NCBI GenBank assembly: GCA_049969475.1
Contig: JBMFOU010000023.1
Coordinates: 1 to 55,552 of the forward strand
DNA length: 55,552 nt
Source of the DNA: UBA2030 sp049969475
Lineage (GTDB): Bacteria; Bacteroidota; Bacteroidia; Bacteroidales; TTA-H9
Direction: 5' to 3'
A model generated the notes under the pieces. That model ran no database searches. It was not told where the DNA came from and saw nothing but the letters and a program-made list of their open reading frames with translations. Made by a program: the position numbers and the translations under genes. Position 1 is the stretch's first letter; the number at the start of each line of letters is the position of its first letter. Below, piece by piece: positions 9,027-16,897 of the stretch.

Positions 9027-10169
9027 ATGACTATGAAGAAGTTATTTGCAATAAGCTCAGTTATTCTGGCCTTGGGTCTGATGTTTTCCGGTTGCGGAAA
9101 AGATGACAAGGATCCGGTATTCGATCCGGCCCAGACCCAAAAACCTGCAATTACATCGCCGGCTCCCAACAGCGAAATCATTCTGCTCGAATCGCAGAAA
9201 GACCAGCCTTTTGTTATCGAATGGAGCCCGACAAAATACAATCTCGACAACCTACCGGCTACCAAGTACATCCTCCAGATAGATACTGCCAACACCTTTG
9301 CTACGGCCCAAACCCTTATTAGTAGCGAAAATACAAGGTGGGAAACAACCGTTGAAGGCTTCAATCAGAAGCTCATCAACTTTGGACTTACCACGGGTGT
9401 TGCACACGATGTGTTTTTTAGAGTAAATTCGTTCATCGTTAATAACAACGGTACCGAAAGCACCTACTCTGAAGTAGCCAAATTCGTAATTACTCCCTAC
9501 AGTGCTGCTGTTTATGTAAAACCCATTTATCTCTTGGGTAGTGCAACTTCTGCAGGTTGGAACAATACAGCTGCTTTACCCATGACCTGGCTTGAAGGAG
9601 GAAAGTTTGCCGTTGTTGAGACCCTTACCCCGGGTGACGGGCAATATATTAAATTCATCTCCGTGTTAGGTCAATGGGCTCCTCAGTGGGGAACTGACGC
9701 TTCGGGTACACCTGAAGCCGGACCACTGGTTTACAGGCCTACCGAGTCGGTACCTGACCCCGCCGCTATTCCTGCTCCTGCAGAACTGGCCGATTACCGA
9801 ATCGTAGCTGATACACTCAACCTTAGTTATACAGTTACAAAGACTTCATCGCAGCTCTACATCCTTGGAGATGGTACCCCAGCCGGCTGGGACAACACCG
9901 CTGCTCTCCCCATGACCAAGATTGCTCCGGGTATCTTCGAAATTGAGGTACAATTGGGCGGTGATGGTAAATTCCTGAAGTTCATTGAGGTACTGGGACA
10001 GTGGGCTCCGCAATATGGCACCGATGCCAATGGAGCTTCAGATGGTGGTAATCTGGTGTTCCGCCCGGATGAAACTGTTCAGGATCCTCCGGCTATACCT
10101 TGCCCGGCTACTGCAGGTACCTACAAGGTTACTGTGAACCTGGCCACTATGAAATATACCATCAGGTAA
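9027..10169 (+). CDS. SusE/SusF-like glycan-binding outer-membrane lipoprotein
   Basis: This 380-residue protein has a lipoprotein signal (ALGLMFSGCGKDDKDP). Residues about 35-155 form a SusE N-terminal immunoglobulin-like domain (AITSPAPNSEIILLE and YILQIDTANTF). Two homologous C-terminal binding modules follow: one from about 168 (YLLGSATSAGWNNTAALPMTW, with QWAPQWGTDASG) and one from about 277 (YILGDGTPAGWDNTAALPMTK, with QWAPQYGTDANG). The two modules are near copies, which implies a recent internal duplication. The tryptophan-rich patches fit carbohydrate binding. It is the last gene of the susCDE run and is followed by a terminator. In the Sus system such proteins hold starch at the cell surface. 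Starch as the ligand here is inferred from module similarity. The second ATG at 9033 is an equally good start. Confidence 0.9.
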   Translation: MTMKKLFAISSVILALGLMFSGCGKDDKDPVFDPAQTQKPAITSPAPNSEIILLESQKDQPFVIEWSPTKYNLDNLPATKYILQIDTANTFATAQTLISSENTRWETTVEGFNQKLINFGLTTGVAHDVFFRVNSFIVNNNGTESTYSEVAKFVITPYSAAVYVKPIYLLGSATSAGWNNTAALPMTWLEGGKFAVVETLTPGDGQYIKFISVLGQWAPQWGTDASGTPEAGPLVYRPTESVPDPAAIPAPAELADYRIVADTLNLSYTVTKTSSQLYILGDGTPAGWDNTAALPMTKIAPGIFEIEVQLGGDGKFLKFIEVLGQWAPQYGTDANGASDGGNLVFRPDETVQDPPAIPCPATAGTYKVTVNLATMKYTIR

Positions 10170-10191
10170 CAAATTTCTTATTATCCTTCTC

Positions 10192-10222
10192 AAAGCTGCT
10201 CCCGCGCGGGGCAGCTTTTTTT
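10192..10222 (+). terminator. Rho-independent terminator of the sus operon
   Basis: AAAGCTGC pairs with GCAGCTTT, with an inner CCC/GGG stem around GCGC and one bulged T, and the hairpin ends in a T tract. It starts 22 bases after the susE-like stop codon. Confidence 0.85.
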
Positions 10223-10556
10223 ATGGCCATTTACCCAAAAATCTTTGAATAATCATTCTTATTCGGCCAGGCAATCTCCAGATGCAGCCAGAAACTTTTT
10301 CAACCTAAATATCCGTGAATAAAGGGATTTTTAAAAAGATTTATCAAAATTCCTGAAGATCTTTTAGATATACAGCCAAACCCAATGACCACTCTTAGGA
10401 TAGAGTCAGCTGCTACACTCCTCGGGGGTGTGAAATCCAGAAACAAGGCTTTAAAAAGTTTTCAACCATAACTTAAACCGATTTAGGCCTTAAAAACAAG
10501 CACTTTAACTATTTAAAACAATTCCAAATTGTGAAAATTTAAAAACTTTAAGGTCG
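10223..10556. other. Gene-free intergenic segment
   Basis: About 330 A/T-rich bases with no open frame that looks coding. A small hairpin around 10415-10432 (ACACTCC paired with GGGGTGT through one G-U) and a CAATT-CCA-AATTG palindrome at 10519-10531 are the only visible structures. No function is assigned. Confidence 0.5.
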
Positions 10557-10562
10557 AAAACC

Positions 10563-10593
10563 CTTGACAAACGGGTTGGGTTTTCTATCTTTG
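10563..10593 (+). promoter_or_regulatory. Strong Bacteroidota-type promoter with flanking dyad
   Basis: TTGAC (10564-10568) and TATCTTTG (10586-10593) are spaced as a -33/-7 pair and match the consensus closely. The inverted repeat AAAACCC (10557-10563) and GGGTTTT (10578-10584) brackets the -33 element, so a repressor could cover it. No annotated gene starts downstream on this strand. The promoter therefore appears to drive the short transcript described next. Confidence 0.55.
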
Positions 10594-10598
10594 CACTG

Positions 10599-10690
10599 AT
10601 GAAAGCCGATCCTTGTGATTTTGTTTTCATTGGTTTGTAAATTGTTTTTGGTTAAAGTTTGGAGAAGCGGGGGAAGCCTCCCCCGTTTTC
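10599..10690 (+). ncRNA. Candidate small RNA or leaderless 13-codon peptide unit
   Basis: A transcript from the promoter at 10563-10593 would start near 10599. A G/C-rich hairpin with loop AGCC (CGGGGGA 10668-10674, TCCCCCG 10679-10685), extended by A-U/G-U pairs and ending in TTTT, would stop it near 10690. The unit is about 90 bases long and points toward the convergent clpB gene. An ATG at the predicted first base opens a 13-codon frame (MKADPCDFVFIGL, 10599-10640), so a small peptide is an alternative. I do not recognise the RNA family. Confidence 0.4.
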
Positions 10691-10711
10691 CATTTTATAA
10701 CAGCAGGTAAA

Positions 10712-10753
10712 TAAAAAAACCGATGGTCTGCCAGTAGCAAAACCATCGGTTTT
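10712..10753 (-). terminator. Rho-independent terminator of clpB
   Basis: A perfect 12-bp stem (AAAACCGATGGT with ACCATCGGTTTT, 14-base loop) is followed on the minus strand by a seven-T run. It lies about 50 bases after the clpB stop codon. Confidence 0.88.
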
Positions 10754-10801
10754 AGGTACAAGTCAGGAGGATGTAAGCCTGCTGACCGTTGTGAGTGCAT
10801 C

Positions 10802-13393
10802 TTACCGGTTAATGAAGACGATACCCTCATTCAAAGCATCGGCCACAATAATGCGATCTTTATCCACATTACCGGCCAAAATCATCTTAGAAAGCACATT
10901 AAGTACCTCACGCTGCATAGCCCGTTTGATGGGGCGAGCACCAAACTGAGCATCGAAGCCAGCCCGTGCAATGAACTCAACGGCCGCATCAGTAAATTCG
11001 AGCGTAATATCATTTTTGGCCAATGTTTCAGCCACACGCTCAAATTGTATTCGGGCTATCTGCACCACCTCATTCCAGGTGAGTGGCCTGAACATGATGA
11101 TCTCGTCAATACGGTTGAGAAATTCAGGTCGAATGGTCTGTTTTAGCAGCTCAAATACTTCGTCGCGGGTGCGGGCAATGAGTTGCTCATCGATTTGCTC
11201 TGCCTTTTCAGGGATTCTCTCGCGTATGATTTGCGAACCGATATTGGAGGTCATTATGATAATGGTGTTCTTGAAGTTGGCCGTACGACCTTTGTTATCG
11301 GTAAGGCGGCCATCGTCGAGCACCTGAAGCAAAATATTGAAAACATCGGGATGAGCCTTTTCAATTTCGTCGAGCAGAATGACCGAATAGGGTTTACGAC
11401 GCACGGCTTCGGTGAGCTGGCCACTTTCATCGTATCCCACATACCCCGGAGGAGCTCCGATGAGACGGGATACCGAGTGCCGCTCCTGGTATTCCGACAT
11501 ATCGATACGCACCATGTTGTTCTCGTCGTTGAACAAAAACTCGGCCAGTGCACGGGCAAGCTCGGTTTTACCTACACCGGTAGTACCCAGAAAGATAAAG
11601 GAACCCACGGGACGTTTCTGGTCTTGTAAACCGGCCCGGCTCCGACGAATTGCATCAGCCACTGCCTGAATGGCCTCATCCTGTCCTACCACCCGCTTGT
11701 GCAGGTATTCTTCCAGATGAAGCAACTTTTCACGTTCGCTCTGTAGCATGCGGGTTACCGGAATACCGGTCCACTTGCTCACCACCTGAGCCACTTCCTC
11801 GGCTGTCACTTCCTCGTTAATCATAGGCTTATCGCCCTGTATCTCGGTGAGTTGACGTTTGAGTCGTTCGATTTCGTTTTCAGCCTCACGCACCTTGCCA
11901 TACCTCAGCTCAGCCACGCGGCCGTAGTTGCCTTCGCGCTCTGCCTGTTCAGCTTCGATGCGGTATTGCTCGATGGCTTTTTTCTGTTGCTGAATTTGTT
12001 CGATGATGTTTTTCTCTGCCTGCCATTTGGCGCGCAACATGTTACGCTGTTCATTGAGGCTGGCCAACTCGTGGTTCAGACTTTCGAGCTTTTCTTTATC
12101 TCCCTCGCGTTTGATAGCCTCGCGTTCGATTTCCAACTGGCGAATCCTGCGCTCTATGGTTTCGAGTTCCTCAGGCAGTGAATTGATCTGCAGTCTGAGT
12201 CGCGAAGCGGCTTCATCAATCAGGTCGATGGCCTTATCGGGAAGGAAGCGGTCGGTAATATAACGCTGCGACAGCTCCACGGCTGCAATTATAGCCTCGT
12301 CCTTTATCCTCACCTTGTGATGGTTTTCATAGCGCTCGCGCAAACCCCGCAAAATAGAGATAGCCGATTGGGCATCGGGTTCATCTATCATCACCGTCTG
12401 GAAACGACGTTCGAGGGCTTTGTCCTTCTCGAAGTATTTCTGGTATTCCTTAAGAGTAGTGGCGCCAATAGCACGAAGTTCACCACGCGAAAGTGCGGGT
12501 TTCATAATGTTGGCTGCATCCATGGCACCCTCACCCCCACCAGCACCTACCAGTGTGTGAATTTCGTCGATGAAGAGGATTACCTCGCCATCGGAGCCAA
12601 TCACCTCCTTCATGACGGCTTTTAGCCGGTCTTCAAATTCTCCTTTGTATTTGGCTCCGGCTATGAGGGCTCCCATATCGAGCGAATAAATCTGCTTCGA
12701 TTTCAGGTTTTCGGGTACGTCGCCATTGATAATACGGAAAGCCAGACCTTCCACAATGGCGGTTTTACCCACACCCGGTTCACCTATCAATATGGGATTA
12801 TTTTTAGTACGGCGGCTCAAAATCTGCAATACCCGACGTATCTCCTCATCGCGGCCAATTACAGGGTCGAGCTTTCCTTGTCGGGCCATTTCATTCAGGT
12901 TGATAGCATAACGGTTTAAGGCATTGTAGTTTTCATCGGCCGTCATACTGTTTACCTTGGCCCCTTTTCGCATCTGGCGAACGGCCTCTTCCAGTTCTTT
13001 TTTACCTACGCCTTGAGCCTTTAGTAAAGCAGCTACGTTATCGTTTCCATCCACCAGGGCCAGCAGCAGGTGCTCCATAGCCACGTAGTCATCTTTCATA
13101 CTGCGGGCCAGGCTGAGGGCTCGCTGCAAAACCATGGCTCCCTCGCGCGAGAGTCCCACCTCGGCCCCGGTAACCCTGGGATAGGTAGAAAGAATGCGTT
13201 GTACTTCTTGCTGAATGAAGGCAGGGTTAGCCCCAACTTTTTTCAGCAAAAAGTTCACACCTTCCTCTCCATTATCCAGCAAAGAAGCCAAAAAATGGGC
13301 CGGCTCAATCTGCCCATGCTGCCTTTCGATGGCTATTTCCTGCGCATGATGTATGATTTCCTGCGCCTTAACAGTAAAATTATTCAGATTCAT
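10802..13393 (-). CDS. clpB: ATP-dependent disaggregase ClpB
   Basis: This 863-residue protein is a full-length ClpB, the cytosolic Hsp100 chaperone that pulls polypeptides out of aggregates together with DnaK. Domains in order: N-terminal Clp repeat domain (MNLNNFTVKAQEIIHHAQ onward, 1-150); first AAA+ domain with Walker A GEPGVGKTA (about 207) and Walker B VILFIDEIHTLVG; the coiled-coil middle domain (about 400-530, rich in Glu, Lys and Arg); second AAA+ domain with GTTGVGKTE (about 607) and VILLDEIEKAHPDVFN; and the C-terminal D2-small domain. The middle domain distinguishes it from ClpA or ClpC. It stands alone, with its own terminator and an upstream palindrome that could be a stress-regulator site. 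Walker A of the second domain reads GTTGVGKTE, where GPTGVGKTE is usual. This is a tolerated change. Confidence 0.98.
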   Translation of the reverse strand: MNLNNFTVKAQEIIHHAQEIAIERQHGQIEPAHFLASLLDNGEEGVNFLLKKVGANPAFIQQEVQRILSTYPRVTGAEVGLSREGAMVLQRALSLARSMKDDYVAMEHLLLALVDGNDNVAALLKAQGVGKKELEEAVRQMRKGAKVNSMTADENYNALNRYAINLNEMARQGKLDPVIGRDEEIRRVLQILSRRTKNNPILIGEPGVGKTAIVEGLAFRIINGDVPENLKSKQIYSLDMGALIAGAKYKGEFEDRLKAVMKEVIGSDGEVILFIDEIHTLVGAGGGEGAMDAANIMKPALSRGELRAIGATTLKEYQKYFEKDKALERRFQTVMIDEPDAQSAISILRGLRERYENHHKVRIKDEAIIAAVELSQRYITDRFLPDKAIDLIDEAASRLRLQINSLPEELETIERRIRQLEIEREAIKREGDKEKLESLNHELASLNEQRNMLRAKWQAEKNIIEQIQQQKKAIEQYRIEAEQAEREGNYGRVAELRYGKVREAENEIERLKRQLTEIQGDKPMINEEVTAEEVAQVVSKWTGIPVTRMLQSEREKLLHLEEYLHKRVVGQDEAIQAVADAIRRSRAGLQDQKRPVGSFIFLGTTGVGKTELARALAEFLFNDENNMVRIDMSEYQERHSVSRLIGAPPGYVGYDESGQLTEAVRRKPYSVILLDEIEKAHPDVFNILLQVLDDGRLTDNKGRTANFKNTIIIMTSNIGSQIIRERIPEKAEQIDEQLIARTRDEVFELLKQTIRPEFLNRIDEIIMFRPLTWNEVVQIARIQFERVAETLAKNDITLEFTDAAVEFIARAGFDAQFGARPIKRAMQREVLNVLSKMILAGNVDKDRIIVADALNEGIVFINR

Positions 13394-13446
13394 AGTTTTT
13401 TCCCTTTCTTTTGCCCCTGCAAGCGCAATTTATCTGCCAAACCTCC

Positions 13447-13471
13447 AAAATAAGACAAAATGTCTTATTTT
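13447..13471. promoter_or_regulatory. Perfect 11-bp inverted repeat upstream of clpB
   Basis: AAAATAAGACA and TGTCTTATTTT are separated by AAA, about 55-80 bases upstream of the clpB ATG. On the minus strand its last bases overlap a near-consensus -7 element (TTATTTTG). It could be an operator for a stress regulator. It could also be a weak A/T-rich terminator for the cytochrome gene that ends at 13511. Confidence 0.45.
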
Positions 13472-13510
13472 CAATAAATTATAAAAATAAAATAAGCCAA
13501 TTTGGCACTT

Positions 13511-16228
13511 TTAATAAGGAAGCACACAGCGGGGGCTGCGCTGGCGAAGCATCTTATCGTATTGATAGAGAAGGCGCTGAGAAAAGGAAGGGTTCTCTCC
13601 ATGGCAATGCAGGCAAGCTCCTACTTGCAGGATTTTTTTCTGCTCATCCGGCGTGAAAGGCCTATGCTGCATGCGGGTAGATGAGGAAGTTCCCGCATTT
13701 TTCAGAAAAGCAGTCCAGGCATCGGGAGGAAGACCATCTTCTGACATAGGGGCAAATTCAGAATCAAAGGTCCAATGGCCGGAGCCGTTAACCACCTGAT
13801 ATGCTAGGGTGCCTGCGCCCAACCCAAGGGCAATGCTGCTATTGTGGCAAGCCTTGCAATGGAGACCCCTGCGGGCCGTTGTATGGGGATCGAGCGGGGC
13901 AAAAAGTCTGTGAAAAGCAGTCGGATTATTATCTGCTGTCCCTTTAAAATCGATAGTCATGACCATACCAGGAACAAAAGGCACTACTTCACGTTTTCCG
14001 TTCACTTCGCGGATTCCCAGCGAAGGTTGCCGCGCTTCGAATACACCCGCAGCCTCCTGCCATGTACCCCGGATTTCTCTGCGATACTTAAAATCCCATC
14101 CTTTAGCATCCGGCGCCCAGGAGTTGTGACATCCGAGGCAGGTGGGAGCCCAGGCCGAATGGCAGGCCTGACAACTCAGCGATGCGTGGACAGGAGCTGT
14201 GCATTCGGGGGCAGGTGCCCGCAAGTTATGCAGCTTGCCATCGAGGCGTGAAATGAGTTTGATTTCTCCCCCGGGCATTGCCTGTACATTGAGGAGAGGA
14301 CGTCCTGCCTTTTCGTTCGAAGCGAAAGCTTTTCCTTTCTGCAAATATTCCCTCAAAGCCAGTATCTTGCGGGCTTCGACATCCAGATCGGCCTCTTGTA
14401 GGGTTGCCTTCAGGTCTTTTCTGTGGCAATCGCTGCAAGCGATCTTCACGGCATCCTCTTTATGGGCATAGAGGTTTCCGTCACCCATGGTTTCCAGCGC
14501 ATCGTGGCAATCGATACAGGCCAGGCCTGCCTGATGATGCACATCAGCCGGTGCTTTGAGAAATACCCGTTTGCCTTCAATAATTCGAAACTCCTGGCCG
14601 GGCTGAAGCTTTTCCCGCGGAAGCAAGGTCTCGTACCAGCCGGCATAACTCTCGGTAATGCGTCCCGATCGATTATGACAGGTAGCGCATTTATCATCGC
14701 TAATGTTTATGCTCAAGCGGGGATGCAGTGTGGGCAAGCGATCTTTTTTTCCTTCACGATAATATGCATGAACCCATTGGGCCGTGGAATCAGAGTACAT
14801 CAAATGACAGGCATTACATCCCCCGCCTTTTTCGAGGTAATGCGGTACACCCGGTACTTCTTTGGGCTGTCCCAGGTGACAACCGGCACAAAGGTTCCGG
14901 AGATGCATATCGGCCGGAGAGTTCTTCACATCCTTTATATGATAGAGCCCGTGGGGCGCTGGGAGCTCTCCGAAAGCCCACCGATCAACACTCACCATGC
15001 CACTCAGGGTTGTCATGAGGGAGGTATGGATTCGCTGCGTGAGGTCGGCATGGCAATTGGCCGAACCGCAGGTCAGTCGGGCCGTGGCCAAATTGCCCGG
15101 GACGAGAATCATCTCCCGATGAGCCGCTTCTTCGTCGAGGGTAAAAGGATTGCCCAGATGACAGGAAGCACAGCCTATAGCCTTTGGATTGTGTGAGGGA
15201 GAAAATCCTGCCATGCTTCCGTGGCAGGTAAGGCAACCTTCGTATCTGCCCAGCACAAAGGCAGAGTCGGGCGAGAGGAGAGTATCCGCTTTGCTGTTCC
15301 AAAGCGGAGCCAACGAATGGAAAACGATGTGGCGCTCGGTTGAATAATTCCACGGATAGGTCAGTTCCCAGCCGGCTCCCCGGAAAAACAAGCCTATGAA
15401 TGTAAAAACCCCATAGGCCAGACCTGCTATCAGAAGGGAAATTCCCATCCCCTTGTAGAGGCGTGGCCGGGCGAAACGGAGGCCATAAAACAAAAGGAGC
15501 AAAAGCAGGAAACTGATAATAGCGGGGAGTGGATTACTGAGATAATGCAAGATTTCCTGAAGTCCCAGAAAATACCAGGGACCCTTGGATACCTCAGAAA
15601 TGCCGTCATGTAGGGGAGCCATCAGCAGCACGGAAAGCAGCAAGGCCAGCAGCAGGGCATGCAGGGCAGGCCGGATGGACGTCCACAACATGCGGGAATG
15701 CTCAATGATGATCAGGAAAACAGCGAGCGTAGCGGTGGCCACGTGATGAACATAAATCAGTTGCAGATCGCCAGGGTGGCCCAGAAAAAACTGTTTGAGC
15801 CAGAGGCCAGCCAGAGGGATTGAACTAAGAATGGAACCGAGAATATGAACGGCCTGCAGGCTATCGGGGTCGCCCTTGAGCATAAAACCTGACAGCATCA
15901 CATAAAAAACAAATAGAAGACCTAATACCAAACGCAACCAAACACCCGGTTTCACTCTTCCAAACGTTTGGCGCAGGCCATGGTCGATAAGGTGGAACAA
16001 GGTAAACAGGAGAAACAATTGGGCCGTCCAATAATGAAAATTGCGAAAGAAGGCTGCCCAGGGATTAAATACCATCATGCGTGAAACCGAGGCCCAGGCA
16101 TTATGGACATCGTAAGGAACTGCCAGCACCATTCCACTCACGGCGCAGAGGAGAAAATAGGCCGTGGCCGCCTGTCCGTATGGATAGGTTTTCAGGTACG
16201 CGAGGATCCTGGAGCGGAGCTTATTCAT
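13511..16228 (-). CDS. Fusion of cytochrome b and dodecaheme cytochrome c (quinol-oxidising complex subunit)
   Basis: The protein has 905 residues. Residues 1-290 are a membrane cytochrome b. Four histidines have the spacing of bc-type heme ligands: H65/H79 (14 apart) and H162/H177 (15 apart). KGPWYFLGLQEIL (about 215-227) matches the PWYFL motif at the start of cytochrome b C-terminal/subunit IV domains. From residue 330 on, the exported part carries eleven CXXCH heme sites (CLTCH, CASCH, CAGCH, CNACH, CATCH, CIDCH, CSDCH, CQACH, CLGCH, CKACH, CLHCH) and one CX4CH (CGSANCH). The Rieske gene lies 38 bases upstream, so the pair should take electrons from quinol to the 12-heme wire on the outer face of the membrane. 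The final acceptor is unknown. The gene has no terminator of the usual kind, only the palindrome before clpB. Confidence 0.9.
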   Translation of the reverse strand: MNKLRSRILAYLKTYPYGQAATAYFLLCAVSGMVLAVPYDVHNAWASVSRMMVFNPWAAFFRNFHYWTAQLFLLFTLFHLIDHGLRQTFGRVKPGVWLRLVLGLLFVFYVMLSGFMLKGDPDSLQAVHILGSILSSIPLAGLWLKQFFLGHPGDLQLIYVHHVATATLAVFLIIIEHSRMLWTSIRPALHALLLALLLSVLLMAPLHDGISEVSKGPWYFLGLQEILHYLSNPLPAIISFLLLLLLFYGLRFARPRLYKGMGISLLIAGLAYGVFTFIGLFFRGAGWELTYPWNYSTERHIVFHSLAPLWNSKADTLLSPDSAFVLGRYEGCLTCHGSMAGFSPSHNPKAIGCASCHLGNPFTLDEEAAHREMILVPGNLATARLTCGSANCHADLTQRIHTSLMTTLSGMVSVDRWAFGELPAPHGLYHIKDVKNSPADMHLRNLCAGCHLGQPKEVPGVPHYLEKGGGCNACHLMYSDSTAQWVHAYYREGKKDRLPTLHPRLSINISDDKCATCHNRSGRITESYAGWYETLLPREKLQPGQEFRIIEGKRVFLKAPADVHHQAGLACIDCHDALETMGDGNLYAHKEDAVKIACSDCHRKDLKATLQEADLDVEARKILALREYLQKGKAFASNEKAGRPLLNVQAMPGGEIKLISRLDGKLHNLRAPAPECTAPVHASLSCQACHSAWAPTCLGCHNSWAPDAKGWDFKYRREIRGTWQEAAGVFEARQPSLGIREVNGKREVVPFVPGMVMTIDFKGTADNNPTAFHRLFAPLDPHTTARRGLHCKACHNSSIALGLGAGTLAYQVVNGSGHWTFDSEFAPMSEDGLPPDAWTAFLKNAGTSSSTRMQHRPFTPDEQKKILQVGACLHCHGENPSFSQRLLYQYDKMLRQRSPRCVLPY

Positions 16229-16266
16229 AGCCTTGGAAAATACAGGATAAAATTAACAGGAATTTA

Positions 16267-16698
16267 TCATCCTTCTACCTTCACAATGATTTTCCCAATT
16301 GCAGCAGAATAAGTCAGGGAGAGCCGGTGAAGAGGGGTCTGGGCAGGACCCTTCACAGGTAAGCCCTGACGGTCGAAACGGCTGCCATGGCAGGGACAAT
16401 GAAGCTGTCCGCCCCTCACTTCACGTATTGTGCAGCCCAGATGGGTGCAACGATTTTCGAAAGCCAGAAATCCCTGTTCCTGCCGACTGATAATTACCCT
16501 ATCAAGTACGAGAAAATCGGGAACCTCTGATGCATTAACAACCACGTCTGCTTTTTTTACCTGGAGCTTCTGCTGCCTGGATATCATCCCTCCTATGGCT
16601 GCGAGGATGGGCAACCATAAAAAATAGAACAACTGCTTCAGAAAATTTCGACGGTTACCTTTATTTTTTTCCTGTATTCTGCCTGTTCCAGCCAGCAT
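16267..16698 (-). CDS. Rieske [2Fe-2S] iron-sulfur protein
   Basis: This 143-residue protein has a Tat-like anchor (NRRNFLKQLFYFLWLPILAA, residues 15-34) that would keep it tethered in the membrane. The cluster-binding boxes CTHLGC (about 86-91) and CPCHGSRFD (about 106-114) supply two Cys and two His ligands, and Cys at the third position of each box gives the disulfide of high-potential Rieske proteins. It oxidises quinol together with cytochrome b. Here it is the first gene of a two-gene operon with the cytochrome b/multiheme fusion. On the minus strand, TACCTTCG about 40 bases upstream resembles a -7 element. The subunit family is certain. The name of the complex is not assigned because the arrangement differs from both the classical bc1/b6f complex and alternative complex III. 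Confidence 0.93.
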   Translation of the reverse strand: MLAGTGRIQEKNKGNRRNFLKQLFYFLWLPILAAIGGMISRQQKLQVKKADVVVNASEVPDFLVLDRVIISRQEQGFLAFENRCTHLGCTIREVRGGQLHCPCHGSRFDRQGLPVKGPAQTPLHRLSLTYSAAIGKIIVKVEG

Positions 16699-16870
16699 TT
16701 TTGATGAAGTGCTTAGAAGATTTGCGAAGGTAGGGGGTTTTCTTGTTTCAATGAAAACAAACCATAAAACAGAAAGCCCGGGCCAAGCGAGAGCCCTTGA
16801 ATGCCTCTAAATGACAGCAAAAGGAATGAAAAAATTGAAAAAACTCCACTTAAAGAACTAGCATTATCAC

Positions 16871-16878
16871 TACCTTTG
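16871..16878 (+). promoter_or_regulatory. Bacteroidota -7 element for the gliding-type surface protein
   Basis: TACCTTTG matches TAnnTTTG, 20 bases before the ATG at 16898. No convincing -33 TTTG was found. Confidence 0.45.
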
Positions 16879-16897
16879 AAAAGCAAATAGGTAAGTA

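Noticed and set aside
14423..15196. 257-codon open frame on the plus strand
   Set aside because: It is antisense to the multiheme cytochrome gene, whose CXXCH motifs prove the minus strand is coding.
15960..15971. CCAAACGTTTGG palindrome similar to the LacI operator candidate
   Set aside because: It lies deep inside the cytochrome b coding sequence, away from any promoter, and differs at both outer bases. It is probably chance.
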